Shown piece by piece: positions 36,413 through 46,277 of a DNA stretch of 64,000 nucleotides. The notes beneath the pieces are model-generated. The model did not search any database. It worked only from the letters and a program-made list of their open reading frames with translations, and was not told where the DNA came from. The stretch comes from Pseudonocardia sp. HH130630-07 (GTDB taxonomy: Bacteria; Actinomycetota; Actinomycetes; Mycobacteriales; Pseudonocardiaceae). Where the stretch lies: contig NZ_CP013854.1 of assembly GCF_001698125.1 (NCBI RefSeq), positions 1,364,001 through 1,428,000 on the forward strand, given 5' to 3'. The stretch's first letter is position 1. Every line of letters starts with the position of its first letter. A program made the translations under genes and the position numbers.

Positions 36413-37948
36413 GTGCTGTTCCACGACGTCGTCGCCACCTCCGCCGCGGTGGGTGCGACCCGCGCCCGCGGGGAGAAGACCACCGCGCTGGCGGAGCTGC
36501 TGCGCGCCGCGGCGCCGGCCGAAGTCGTGCCGGTGGTCGCCTGGCTGTCCGGGGTGCCGCGGCAGGGCCGGATCGGCACCGGCTGGCGGACGCTCTCGGC
36601 GGTGCGGGCACCGGCCGCCGCGGAGCCGGGGCTCGACGTGGCCCGGGTCGACTCCCTGCTCGACGAGCTGGCCGGCACCGCCGGGGCGGGCTCGGCCGGG
36701 CGGCGGCGGGACCTGCTCACCGAGCTGTACGGCGCCGCCACCGCCGACGAGCAGCGGTTCCTGCACCGGCTGCTCACCGGCGAGCTGCGGCAGGGGGCGC
36801 TGGAGGGCCTGATGGTCGACGCCGTGGCCGTCGCGTCCGGGGCCGGCCAGGCCGCGGTCCGCCGGGCCTTCATGCTCTCCGGGCGCCTGCCCGAGACGGC
36901 GGCGACCGCGCTCGGCGGCGGCGCGGAAGCGCTCGCCGGTGTCGGGCTGGAGGTCGGGCGCCCGGTGCGCCCGATGCTGGCCTCCCCCGGCGACTCGCTC
37001 GACGCGGCGCTCGCCGCGCTCGGCCCCGGCGTCGTGGTCGAGCACAAGCTCGACGGCGCCCGGATCCAGGTGCACCGCCGGGGCGACGAGGTGCGGGTGT
37101 GGACCCGCACGCTGCGCGAGATCACCGACGGCGTCCCGGAGCTGGTCGAGCTGGCGCGGGACCTGCCGTGCGAGACCGCGGTGCTGGACGGGGAGACCCT
37201 CGCCCTCGACGACGACGGCCGCCCCCGGCCGTTCCAGGACACGATGAGCCGCTTCGGCTCCGACACCGAGGACCCGGGGGTGCTGCTCAGCCCGTTCTTC
37301 TTCGACCTGCTCCACCTCGACGGGCGCGACCTCGTCGACGAGCCGCTCGCCACCCGGCTCGACGTGCTCGCCGGTCTGCTCGCCGCCGGCCGGCACGCGT
37401 CGGTCCGGATGCCCGGTGCGCGGCGGCCGTCGGCGACCGAGGCGGCAGCGGTGCTCGACACGGCGCTCGGGATCGGCCACGAGGGCGTCGTCGTCAAGGA
37501 TCTCGCCGCGCCGTACGCGGCGGGTCGGCGCGGGAAGGCCTGGCAGAAGGTGAAGCCGGTGCACACCCTCGATCTCGTGGTCCTCGGTGCCGAGTGGGGG
37601 TACGGCCGGCGGACCGGGTCGCTGTCCAACATCCATCTCGGTGCCCGCGACCCCGAGGGCGGGGCCCCGGTGATGATCGGCAAGACGTTCAAGGGCATGA
37701 CCGACGAGCTGCTGGCCTGGCAGACCGCGACCTTCCCGCAGCACGCCGATCCGGAGCGTCCCGAGGAGCCGGGGGTCGTGCACCTGCGCCCGGAGCTGGT
37801 CGTCGAGATCGCGGTGGACGGCGCGCAGCGCAGCAGCCGGTACCCGGGCGGGGTCGCGCTGCGCTTCGCACGGGTGCTCCGCTACCGCCCGGACAAGACG
37901 CCGGAGGAGGCCGACACCCTCGACGCGGTGCGCGCGCTGCTGCCCTGA
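36413..37948 (+). CDS. ligB: ATP-dependent DNA ligase (LigB type)
   Basis: A 511-residue protein. The GTG at 36413 gives the family N-terminus LFHDVVATSAAVGATRAR. The adenylation motif is EHKLDGARIQVHR with the active Lys, then FMLSGRLPETA before it and SPFFFDLLHLDG, GHEGVVVKD, RGKAWQKVKPVHTLDLVVLG after it. An OB domain ends the protein (MIGKTFKGMTDELLAWQT, LRFARVLRYRPDK). It matches the actinobacterial and archaeal type LigB in length. LigB is accessory to the NAD-dependent LigA in mycobacteria. Divergent from allE. Confidence 0.95.
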   Translation: MLFHDVVATSAAVGATRARGEKTTALAELLRAAAPAEVVPVVAWLSGVPRQGRIGTGWRTLSAVRAPAAAEPGLDVARVDSLLDELAGTAGAGSAGRRRDLLTELYGAATADEQRFLHRLLTGELRQGALEGLMVDAVAVASGAGQAAVRRAFMLSGRLPETAATALGGGAEALAGVGLEVGRPVRPMLASPGDSLDAALAALGPGVVVEHKLDGARIQVHRRGDEVRVWTRTLREITDGVPELVELARDLPCETAVLDGETLALDDDGRPRPFQDTMSRFGSDTEDPGVLLSPFFFDLLHLDGRDLVDEPLATRLDVLAGLLAAGRHASVRMPGARRPSATEAAAVLDTALGIGHEGVVVKDLAAPYAAGRRGKAWQKVKPVHTLDLVVLGAEWGYGRRTGSLSNIHLGARDPEGGAPVMIGKTFKGMTDELLAWQTATFPQHADPERPEEPGVVHLRPELVVEIAVDGAQRSSRYPGGVALRFARVLRYRPDKTPEEADTLDAVRALLP

Positions 37949-39443
<1,495 letters not shown>

Positions 39444-39450
39444 GCGCCCA

Positions 39451-39481
39451 CCGGTGGCCCCGCGGTGTGCGGGGCCACCGG
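39451..39481. terminator. Bidirectional terminator between guaB1 and phoH2
   Basis: CCGGTGGCCCCGC-GGTGT-GCGGGGCCACCGG forms a perfect 13-bp stem with a 5-nt loop between convergent genes. Confidence 0.75.
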
Positions 39482-39491
39482 CGAGCCCGGG

Positions 39492-40859
39492 CTACGCGGA
39501 GGGGCCCTCCAGCATCTCGGTGACCAGGGCCGCGATCGGCGACCGCTCGCTGCGGGTCAGCGTGACGTGCGCGAACAACGGGTGCCCCTTCAGCTTCTCG
39601 ATCACCGCGTTGACGCCGTCGTGCCGCCCGACCCGCAGGTTGTCGCGCTGCGCGACGTCGTGGGTCAGGACGATGCGCGACGCCGTCCCCAGCCGGGACA
39701 GCACCGTCAGCAGCACGTTGCGCTCCAGTGACTGCGCCTCGTCGACGATGACGAACGTGTCGTGCAGCGACCGGCCCCGAATGTGGGTCAGCGGCAGGAC
39801 CTCCAGCATGCCCCGGGCGATCACCTCGTCGATGACGTCCTGGCTGACCAGGGCGCCCAGGGTGTCGAAGACCGCCTGCGCCCAGGGCTGCATCTTCTCG
39901 CTCTCGCTGCCCGGCAGGTACCCGAGGTCCTGCCCGCCGACGGCGTAGAGCGGCCGGAACACCACGATCTTGCGGTGCTGGCGGCGTTCCAGCACCGCCT
40001 CCAGCCCGGCGCACAACGCCAGCGCGGACTTGCCGGTGCCGGCCCGGCCGCCGAGCGAGACGATCCCGACCTCGTTGTCACCCAGCAGGTCGAGCGCGAT
40101 CCGCTGCTCGGCCGAGCGTCCGTGCAGGCCGAAGACCTCCCGGTCGCCGCGGACCAGCTTGATCCGCTTGTCCGCGGTCACCCGGCCCAGCGCGTTCGAC
40201 GCCCCGGTCAGCCGCAACCCGGTGTTGCAGGGCAGGTCCCGCGCCGCGTCGTGGTCGATGACGCCGTCGCGGAACAGCGCGTCGACGTCCTGCGGCGCGA
40301 CCTCCAGGTCCGTCATCCCCGTCCAGCCGGAGAACAGCACGTCCTGGCCGTGGTACTCGTCGGCGTCCAGGCCGACCGCGGCCGCCTTGACCCGCAGCGG
40401 CATGTCCTTGGTGACCAGCGTGACCTCGTCCGGCGCCGCCGGATCGGCCTTCAGGTTCAGCGCGCACGCGAGGATCCGCGAGTCGTTGGAATCCGTGCGG
40501 AACCCGGCCGGGAGGACCGTCGGATCGGAGTGGTTCAGCTCGACGTGCAGGGTCCCGCCCTTCTCCCCGACCGGGATCGGGGCGTCGAGCCTGCCGTGGC
40601 GCACCCGCATCTCGTCGAGCTGACGCAACGCGGTCCGGGCGAACCAGCCGAGTTCGGGGTGGTGACGCTTCGCCTCCAGCTCGGAGATCACGACCAGCGG
40701 CAGTACGACCTGGTGCTCGTCGAAGCGGAGCAACGACCACGGGTCGGACAGCAGGACGGACGTGTCGAGCACGTAGCAGCGGGTGGTACCTGCCGGAGCG
40801 TCCCCGACGGTCCCCGTGGAGGAGGACGGGTCGGTGAGGGCGGGACGACGATCGGTCAC
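39492..40859 (-). CDS. phoH2: PhoH2: PIN-domain RNase fused to PhoH-like RNA helicase
   Basis: A 455-residue protein from the GTG at 40859 (GAGGGAGC upstream). The N-terminal PIN domain reads [36 protein letters not shown] and [17 protein letters not shown]. The C-terminal PhoH ATPase has Walker [14 protein letters not shown] and Walker [18 protein letters not shown]. In mycobacteria PhoH2 unwinds and cleaves RNA and is described as paired with a short upstream frame, PhoAT. Here a 61-codon frame overlaps its start in the same way. It converges on guaB1. Confidence 0.95.
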   Translation of the reverse strand: MTDRRPALTDPSSSTGTVGDAPAGTTRCYVLDTSVLLSDPWSLLRFDEHQVVLPLVVISELEAKRHHPELGWFARTALRQLDEMRVRHGRLDAPIPVGEKGGTLHVELNHSDPTVLPAGFRTDSNDSRILACALNLKADPAAPDEVTLVTKDMPLRVKAAAVGLDADEYHGQDVLFSGWTGMTDLEVAPQDVDALFRDGVIDHDAARDLPCNTGLRLTGASNALGRVTADKRIKLVRGDREVFGLHGRSAEQRIALDLLGDNEVGIVSLGGRAGTGKSALALCAGLEAVLERRQHRKIVVFRPLYAVGGQDLGYLPGSESEKMQPWAQAVFDTLGALVSQDVIDEVIARGMLEVLPLTHIRGRSLHDTFVIVDEAQSLERNVLLTVLSRLGTASRIVLTHDVAQRDNLRVGRHDGVNAVIEKLKGHPLFAHVTLTRSERSPIAALVTEMLEGPSA

Positions 40860-41041
40860 GGGTGCTCCCTCGCAGGCGCGGCACCGCACCTGCTCTGCGT
40901 CGGGCCGGCCGGTCCTGATGCGGGACGCGACGACATCGGAGGACCGTGGCGGTCCTCCGGCCGGCACGCCCGCAAGGGCCGGGTGCCGGCCCTCTCGGGT
41001 GCGTTCGACACCACGTTCAGGGCCTCCCGGACGAGCCGCAT
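40856..41041 (-). CDS. Small frame overlapping phoH2 start, possible PhoAT-like antitoxin
   Basis: A 61-codon frame ([18 protein letters not shown] at its start, Pro/Arg-rich afterwards) whose TGA overlaps the phoH2 GTG by 4 nt (GTGA). This matches the phoAT-phoH2 organisation reported in mycobacteria. No strong ribosome site precedes the ATG, and composition bias alone could keep such a frame open, so coding status is uncertain. The rest of the 40860-41230 interval shows only a putative phoH2 promoter region with no further gene. Confidence 0.4.
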   Translation of the reverse strand: MRLVREALNVVSNAPERAGTRPLRACRPEDRHGPPMSSRPASGPAGPTQSRCGAAPAREHP

Positions 41042-41230
41042 CGGGTACGGCCCGTCGAGACCGAACGCTACTAGTGGTCACCCTCGTGCGGTCAATAGCA
41101 ACTCTCCGGTGAGCGGTCGAGAAGAACACCGATGGAAGAGTCGTAACCTGCCGTTCATCGTGCTGTCGCTACCGTCCGCCGTTGCGAGCGGTCGGCGTTC
41201 ACCAACGGCTGCGCGCCATTCGTCGGAACG

Positions 41231-42487
41231 TCAGTACGGCGAACGGAGCAGTTCCGCGCTCGGAGACGGGTCCGGATCCCCGTGACCGCGCTCCGCACCG
41301 GCACCCTCGGTGACGAGGTCCGCGGGCAGCACGGGCGCGTCCAGCAGCACGCCGAGCCCGGTCACCGCTCCGCGCGGATAACCGGCCAGCCAGTCGCGCA
41401 CCAGTGGCGCACCCTCGGCGTAGGTCACCGGGTACCCGCGCCACTGCGGATGGTCGAGGAACGCCAGCATCCGGCGCGCCCGGTGCTCCCCCACGAGCAA
41501 CCACCGGCCCAGGTACGCGACGACCTCGTCCGGACCGGCACCGTCGACGTGGCGCAGCAGCGCGGCGTCCTGACGCACCCGGCCGAGCAGGTCCAGTTCG
41601 CGCTCGATCCGCTCGGCCGGCTCCCCGTCGATCCGGACCCCCGCGCCGGCCAGCACCTCCTGCGCCACGGCCCCCCAGCCCGGACCGGGGACGACCGACA
41701 CCGCGGCCTCGGCCGCGCCCTCGGCGATCACCCCCTGCGGACTGTGCACGAGCCGCAGCCCCAGTTCCGGCACCCGGTCCGCCGCCGCCTCGGCCCGGCA
41801 GTACTGGGTGTGGTGTCCCGGATAGGTCTCGTGCGCGAGGAGCGGCAGCAGCGCACCACCGCGGACCCGGGCCGCGGTGGAGACGGCGACCCGGCTGCGG
41901 AACCCGCCCCGGTAGCGGGTGAAGGCCGTCCACGGACGGTCCCCGACGATCTCCACGTCCAGGTGTTCGTCGCGGGGCAGTCCGATCACCTCCCGGGTCC
42001 GCCGGCGCAGCTCGGCCGTCACCGCCGTCACCGCCGGGCCGAGCCGGTCGGGCGCGACGACGTCGGCCTCCCGGTAGGCGCGCATCCGCGCCGCCAGCGG
42101 TCCGCGGCCGGGCAGCAGCTCGCGGAGCCGGTCGTGGACGGCGGCGTACCCGTCGGTGCCGGTCCGCCGCGGGACGACGCCGAACGTCTCCCGGACCTCG
42201 TCCAGGTAGCCGGGCCGGTCGCCGGCCAGTGTCCGGGCCTGCCGGAGCAGGGCGCCCTGCAGCGCGGCGAGGTAGCGCCGCCGGGCCGGCGGGAGCCCGG
42301 ACCCGGTCGTCTCCCGGCCCAGCCGGGTCGCCACCGCGACGAGGTCCTGCGGGTCCGCCAGGGGTTCCGCCCCGACCCGCCGGGCGAGCGCCCGGTCCGG
42401 GACGGGGCCGTCGAGCAGCCCGGGACGGAGCCGGTCCAGCCGCACGGCGAGCTCCGCCGTCGCCGCCAGCAACCGTCCGGAGGTCAT
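41231..42487 (-). CDS. DUF885-type zinc metallopeptidase-like protein
   Basis: A 418-residue protein from the ATG at 42487. The key motif is LLAHETYPGHHTQYC, where HETYPGHH matches the HExYPGHH zinc-binding pattern of DUF885 proteins. GVIAEGAAEAAVSVV supplies a downstream Glu and GEHRARRMLAFLDHPQW follows. The N-terminal half is helical. DUF885 proteins are predicted carboxypeptidase-like metallopeptidases. Substrate is unknown. It is shorter than many family members but motif-complete. No signal peptide, so cytoplasmic. Confidence 0.75.
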   Translation of the reverse strand: MTSGRLLAATAELAVRLDRLRPGLLDGPVPDRALARRVGAEPLADPQDLVAVATRLGRETTGSGLPPARRRYLAALQGALLRQARTLAGDRPGYLDEVRETFGVVPRRTGTDGYAAVHDRLRELLPGRGPLAARMRAYREADVVAPDRLGPAVTAVTAELRRRTREVIGLPRDEHLDVEIVGDRPWTAFTRYRGGFRSRVAVSTAARVRGGALLPLLAHETYPGHHTQYCRAEAAADRVPELGLRLVHSPQGVIAEGAAEAAVSVVPGPGWGAVAQEVLAGAGVRIDGEPAERIERELDLLGRVRQDAALLRHVDGAGPDEVVAYLGRWLLVGEHRARRMLAFLDHPQWRGYPVTYAEGAPLVRDWLAGYPRGAVTGLGVLLDAPVLPADLVTEGAGAERGHGDPDPSPSAELLRSPY

Positions 42488-42677
42488 GGCCGGAGCGTAG
42501 GCGGGCCGGGCCGGAACGACGTGCACTGCCGTCGGGTACGCGTCCGTTCGGAGGTAGGCGACCACTCTCGGTCACCACTACCGCCGGGTACGACCAGGGT
42601 CCCCGGCTCCCGGAATTCACCGATCGAGGGAGTATCCGAACCTAAAGTAATAGGATCCCCCGATCGGGTTGGTGGAT

Positions 42678-42706
42678 TTGTGGGAGTGGATTCGGACCGA
42701 TAGATT
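42678..42706 (+). promoter_or_regulatory. Promoter of the first rodlin-like gene
   Basis: -35 TTGTGG (42678-42683), 17-nt spacer, -10 TAGATT (42701-42706). The same pair with nearly the same spacing is found before the paralogue at 44836. This promoter and the following hairpin account for most of the 310-nt interval 42488-42798. Confidence 0.6.
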
Positions 42707-42714
42707 CTTCCTCA

Positions 42715-42750
42715 GTCGACACGGGCTCCCCCACTTGTCAGCGTGTCGAC
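42715..42750 (+). promoter_or_regulatory. 5' leader hairpin of the first rodlin-like gene
   Basis: GTCGACACG (42715-42723) pairs perfectly with CGTGTCGAC (42742-42750). The loop contains GGCTCCCC, conserved at the second locus. The stem would sit at or near the transcript 5' end, as judged from the -10 box 9 nt upstream. Confidence 0.6.
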
Positions 42751-42798
42751 AGGCGTGAGACCCGCTCGACGGGCTCAAAGACTAAACTGGAGAAAACT

Positions 42799-43188
42799 GT
42801 GCTGAAGAAGGCTGGAATCGTGGTTGCGGCGTCGGCTGCGTCCCTGCTTGCCGTCAGCCCGCTCGCTTTCGCCGGCGAGAAGGGTGACGACCACGGCCAC
42901 AAGGGTGGGCACCACCACGGCGCCGAGAACGCCATCGACAAGGACGCCAAGGGCCTCATCGCCGGCCTGAACGGCAACAACGTCAACGTGCCGGTCCAGG
43001 CCTGCAACAACAACATCCCGGTCAACGTCCTGGGTGTGCAGGTTCCGGTCGAGGACGCGTCCGCCCTCAACGGTGTCACCGGTGCCCTGGGCATCCTGGG
43101 CGACGCCAAGGCCAAGTCCGGCGACTCGGTCACCGACCAGTCCGACGCCTGCGGCCAGGAGGCCGGCGCCGGCGACTCGATCGGCTGA
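42799..43188 (+). CDS. Rodlin/chaplin-like small secreted protein (copy 1)
   Basis: A 129-residue protein starting at GTG (GGAGA 5 nt upstream). Signal peptide KKAGIVVAASAASLLAVSPLAFA, then a His-rich segment (DDHGHKGGHHHG), an Asn-rich segment NGNNVNVPVQACNNNIPVN, a hydrophobic strand-forming stretch LGVQVPVEDASALNGVT, and a second Cys in QSDACGQE. Two Cys, small size, Asn-rich strands and the MLKKA start recall the streptomycete rodlins, which coat aerial hyphae, but this is pattern resemblance. The His cluster could bind metal. A strong T-tailed terminator follows, so it is monocistronic. The first 31 coding bases are identical to copy 2. Confidence 0.75.
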   Translation: MLKKAGIVVAASAASLLAVSPLAFAGEKGDDHGHKGGHHHGAENAIDKDAKGLIAGLNGNNVNVPVQACNNNIPVNVLGVQVPVEDASALNGVTGALGILGDAKAKSGDSVTDQSDACGQEAGAGDSIG

Positions 43189-43207
43189 TCATCGCCTGAA
43201 CGCCGAA

Positions 43208-43240
43208 AATGCCCCGGAGCTCACGCTCCGGGGCATTTTT
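43208..43240 (+). terminator. Rho-independent terminator after rodlin-like gene 1
   Basis: GCCCCGGAGC-TCAC-GCTCCGGGGC followed by ATTTTT, beginning about 20 nt after the stop. One of the few hairpins in the window with a real T tract, which suggests high expression. Confidence 0.9.
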
Positions 43241-44700
43241 GCGTTTGCGGTCGCCCACGCATCGTGTGCGGCGGGAGCCGATTCGAGACGTTCGGACCCG
43301 TTCGAGTTCCGCCGCATCGTCCGGCCCGCCGCCGTATCACCATTTTGAGCACTGAGCGTAGTCATCTTCCGGAGAGGTCGCCCTTCCGGGCGGCGCCCGC
43401 GCCCGATCGGTCCGGTGGGGTTCCCGTACCGCGAGCGGGCCACGGCACCGGGACGTGCGCACCGGTCCCGGCTCGTCCGGCGCCCTGCCGGGCCGGGCCC
43501 GATCCGGAGTTACGGGCCGACCCCGCGAAGCCGTCCGTGCACCGGAGCGACGAGTCCCGCCCGAGGCGCCGCGCCCGCGCATCCGCTGCCGGACCCACGA
43601 CGCACACCAGCCCGGTGTCTCGCCGGCGCGCCGGGCGCGACACGTCGCAGCGGGGCACGCCCACGCCCGGCAGTGCGACAGCAGCGGCGAACCAGCACCG
43701 ACTCGCCCCGTGCCCCGTGGCCCGTGGCCCGTGGACGCTCACGCATCACGGAGACGCTCACGGAATCGGGTGAGCGCGAAGCGGTCTCGTGAGCGCGGGC
43801 GGTCTCGCCCGCCGGGACGCCGCACGTGGGATGGGTGTGCGGGAATCCGTGCCGAAGTGCGGCGGGACGGGTCACCGGGGCGCACGGTGGCGGCCCGCGA
43901 CGACTCCGCGCGCCCCTGGCCGGTCGGCGCACCTCCGCCCGGTGTGCCGCACTCGCGACCCGTGCCGCACTCGCGACCCGTGCCGCCGTCCAGCCGGGCG
44001 CGCCGGGGGGCGGACCGCGGACGGTCCGAGCGCCGTCGGACCGGTCCCGGAACGGCGCCACCGCGCGCCGGAGGACGGTGCGGGACACCGATCGGGCTGC
44101 ACCGGAGGATCCCGTGGGCCGTGGCGGCGCCCACCGAGCACCACCTCCCGCACCGAGCAGTGGCGCCCGCACCACGTACCGGCAGCCGCACCCGTCCAGG
44201 ACACGTGCGGACCCCGCAGATCCGTGCGGCGAGCGAACATCGGTCGCGAAGGGCAACACCTCTGCCCGCCCGGACGCGGCATCGGTCGGGCAGCCGTCGT
44301 TGACCGTGCGCCGTCCGGCACCGGCGCGGTCCGCACCCGGACCGGCGGCTGGCGGGACGGGCGTCGATCCGGTGCCCCCGGCCGTGCCCCGCGGGCCGCC
44401 GCCGATCGCCCTGGTTGCGACGAATGATGTTGTGCCCCAACAGATATCGCTCGACAGACGCCCTGGATCCGGGCCCTGGCCACCACGTCGGCGCCCGGGA
44501 GCGCCGCCGGTTCCGGCGCGGACCGCACCCACCGGCCGGAGCCGGGCGGCGGGCACTCCACCGCCGATCGACCGAGCCGCGTTGCGCCGTGCCCCGCAAC
44601 GGCGACACGCCCGGACGCCACCTCGCGTCGCCCCCCGTTCCGGGGACGTTCCCGCAGGTACACGAATGGATCGGTGCGGCCGCAGAAAAAATACGGAGGG
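43241..44700. other. About 1.5-kb interval between the two rodlin-like genes without a recognisable gene
   Basis: Both strands have long open frames here, but translations are Arg/Pro/Gly/Ala-rich with no motif, no ribosome sites and competing frames of similar length, as expected from base composition. There is an exact 18-bp tandem duplication at 43944-43961 and 43962-43979 and a short CCGTGGC run near 43718. I see nothing functional that I can support. Confidence 0.5.
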
Positions 44701-44705
44701 TCAGA

Positions 44706-44735
44706 TTGTCGGGGGCTGTAGGCCTCCGTTAGATT
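44706..44735 (+). promoter_or_regulatory. Promoter of the second rodlin-like gene
   Basis: -35 TTGTCG (44706-44711), 18-nt spacer, -10 TAGATT (44730-44735). Same -10 and near-identical -35 as copy 1. Confidence 0.6.
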
Positions 44736-44743
44736 GACGCTCA

Positions 44744-44775
44744 GTCGACGCGGGCTCCCCGGTTCGAGCGTCGAC
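44744..44775 (+). promoter_or_regulatory. 5' leader hairpin of the second rodlin-like gene
   Basis: GTCGACGC (44744-44751) pairs with GCGTCGAC (44768-44775). Relative to copy 1 one A-T pair has become G-C while pairing is kept, and the loop keeps GGCTCCCC. Confidence 0.6.
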
Positions 44776-44835
44776 AGGTACTGAGGGTGGCGCGGCTGAT
44801 CCGTGCAAGCTCTCTGACTCAACAGGAGACAGACT

Positions 44836-45270
44836 GTGCTGAAGAAGGCTGGAATCGTGGTTGCGGCTGGCGCCGCGTCGCTCGTCGCGCTGAGCCCGCT
44901 GGCGTTCGCCGGTGAGAAGGCGGAGAACAGCTACAACGAGACGAAGACCTCGTACGACCTCGACAAGACGTCGGGCAGCTACAACGACGTGCAGAAGGGC
45001 CACAACGGCGAGAACGTCGCCGACAAGTCGGCCAACGGCCTGCTGAACATCTCGGGCAACAACCTCAACGTCTCGCCGCAGACCTGCGTCGGTGGCCCGG
45101 CGGCCAACGGCAACAGCCTGCTCGGTGGCGCCCTGGGTCTGTTCTCCGAGGACACCGAGGCCACGCACAAGTCGGGCTCGGACAACAGCGTTGACTGCAC
45201 CAACGCCTCGGACAACGGCGACGACCTGTCGCAGGACGCCGACGGCCAGAAGGCCAAGGACCACAAGTAA
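44836..45270 (+). CDS. Rodlin/chaplin-like small secreted protein (copy 2)
   Basis: A 144-residue protein from GTG (AGGAGA upstream) with signal peptide KKAGIVVAAGAASLVALSPLAFA. A Tyr/Thr/Lys-rich polar stretch (SYNETKTSYDLDKTSGSYN) replaces the His cluster of copy 1. An Asn-rich core NGLLNISGNNLNVSPQTCVG, a hydrophobic GNSLLGGALGLFSED segment and a second Cys in SVDCTNASDNGDD follow, then a charged end. Two Cys and the central Asn-rich strand align with copy 1, while the flanks have diverged. It ends at TAA, unusual in this GC-rich genome, and is followed by a strong hairpin. A surface or hyphal-coat role is inferred from family-like pattern only. Confidence 0.75.
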   Translation: MLKKAGIVVAAGAASLVALSPLAFAGEKAENSYNETKTSYDLDKTSGSYNDVQKGHNGENVADKSANGLLNISGNNLNVSPQTCVGGPAANGNSLLGGALGLFSEDTEATHKSGSDNSVDCTNASDNGDDLSQDADGQKAKDHK

Positions 45271-45293
45271 GTCCTGCGCCTCGCGCACACCGA

Positions 45294-45325
45294 GAGGGCC
45301 CCGGGGGATCTCCCCCGGGGCCCTC
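45294..45325 (+). terminator. Terminator after rodlin-like gene 2
   Basis: GAGGGCCCCGGGGGA-TC-TCCCCCGGGGCCCTC-type perfect stem of about 15 bp followed by TTCGTTGTT, 23 nt after the stop codon. Confidence 0.85.
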
Positions 45326-45396
45326 TTCGTTGTTCCGGATACCTTCGGAAACGCCGTTAACGAGCGAGCGCCCCGAAGGTTACGGTCGAAATCAGA

Positions 45397-46167
45397 TCAG
45401 CCGCCGTAACGTCGGTGCCGTGCGCCGAAATCGCGCAGTGCTCGCAGAAAGTCGACGCGCCGGAACTTCGGCCAGTAGGCCTCGCAGAACCAGAACTCCG
45501 AGTGCGCCGACTGCCAGAGCAGGAACCCCGACAGTCGCTGCTCCCCGCTCGTCCGGATGACGAGGTCCGGGTCCGGCTGGCCGGACGTGTAGAGGTGCGC
45601 GGCGATGTGGTCGACGTCGAGGGTCTCGGCGATCTCCTCGATCGACCGGCCGGCCTCGGCCTGGGTCAGCAACATCTTGCGGACCGCGTCCGCGATCTCC
45701 TGCCGCCCGCCGTAGCCGACGGCGACGTTCAGCTGCAGACCGCCCCGGCCGCTGGTACGTGCGACGGCCGCCGTCAGCCGGTCCGCCAGCGTCTTGGGCA
45801 GCAGCTCCATGGCACCGACCACCCGCAGCCGCCACGGGCACTCCGGGCCGGACAGGTCGTCAACGACACCACCGATGATCTCCAGCAGGTCGCGGAGCTC
45901 GTCCGGCGAGCGGGTGTCGAGGTTGTCGGTGGACAGCAGGAACACCGTCACCACCTGGACCCCGGCCTCGGAGCACCAGCCGAGCATCTCGGCGATCTTC
46001 GCGCCACCGGCACGGTGCCCCTCGGCCGGGTCGTCGAGTCCGGCCTCCCGGGCCCAGCGACGGTTCCCGTCGAGGATCAGGGCGACGTGCTTCGGACTCT
46101 CCGCTCCGGCGAGCTGGCGCAGGATCCTGCGCTCGTACACCGTGTAGAGCAGGTCTCGAACGGCCAC
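45397..46167 (-). CDS. uppS: Isoprenyl (cis-prenyl) transferase, Rv1086-like
   Basis: A 256-residue protein with the cis-prenyltransferase motifs: HVALILDGNRRWARE (catalytic Asp), GHRAGGAKIAEML, FLLSTDNLDTRS, NVAVGYGGRQEI, and the C-terminal DLVIRTSGEQRLSGFLLWQS, AHSEFWFCEAYWP. In M. tuberculosis the homologue in this position, Rv1086, makes short Z,E-farnesyl diphosphate, while another gene makes decaprenyl diphosphate. Thus the chain length here may be short, and the uppS symbol marks the family only. It is divergent from trhA. Confidence 0.93.
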   Translation of the reverse strand: MAVRDLLYTVYERRILRQLAGAESPKHVALILDGNRRWAREAGLDDPAEGHRAGGAKIAEMLGWCSEAGVQVVTVFLLSTDNLDTRSPDELRDLLEIIGGVVDDLSGPECPWRLRVVGAMELLPKTLADRLTAAVARTSGRGGLQLNVAVGYGGRQEIADAVRKMLLTQAEAGRSIEEIAETLDVDHIAAHLYTSGQPDPDLVIRTSGEQRLSGFLLWQSAHSEFWFCEAYWPKFRRVDFLRALRDFGARHRRYGG

Positions 46168-46277
46168 GTACGGAGCCTAGTGCCCCGCCCGAGAACGTTC
46201 CGCACCGAACGGGTCGGTGCCTGTGGTCTTCGTCCGCCTCCGCGCACCCGGGTCCCGGGACGACGTAACGTCGTGTC

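Noticed and set aside
43510..44556. 348-codon minus-strand frame between the rodlin-like genes
   Set aside because: Translation is Gly/Arg/Pro/Ala-rich with no motif, no ribosome site and competing frames on both strands. Not supported as a gene.
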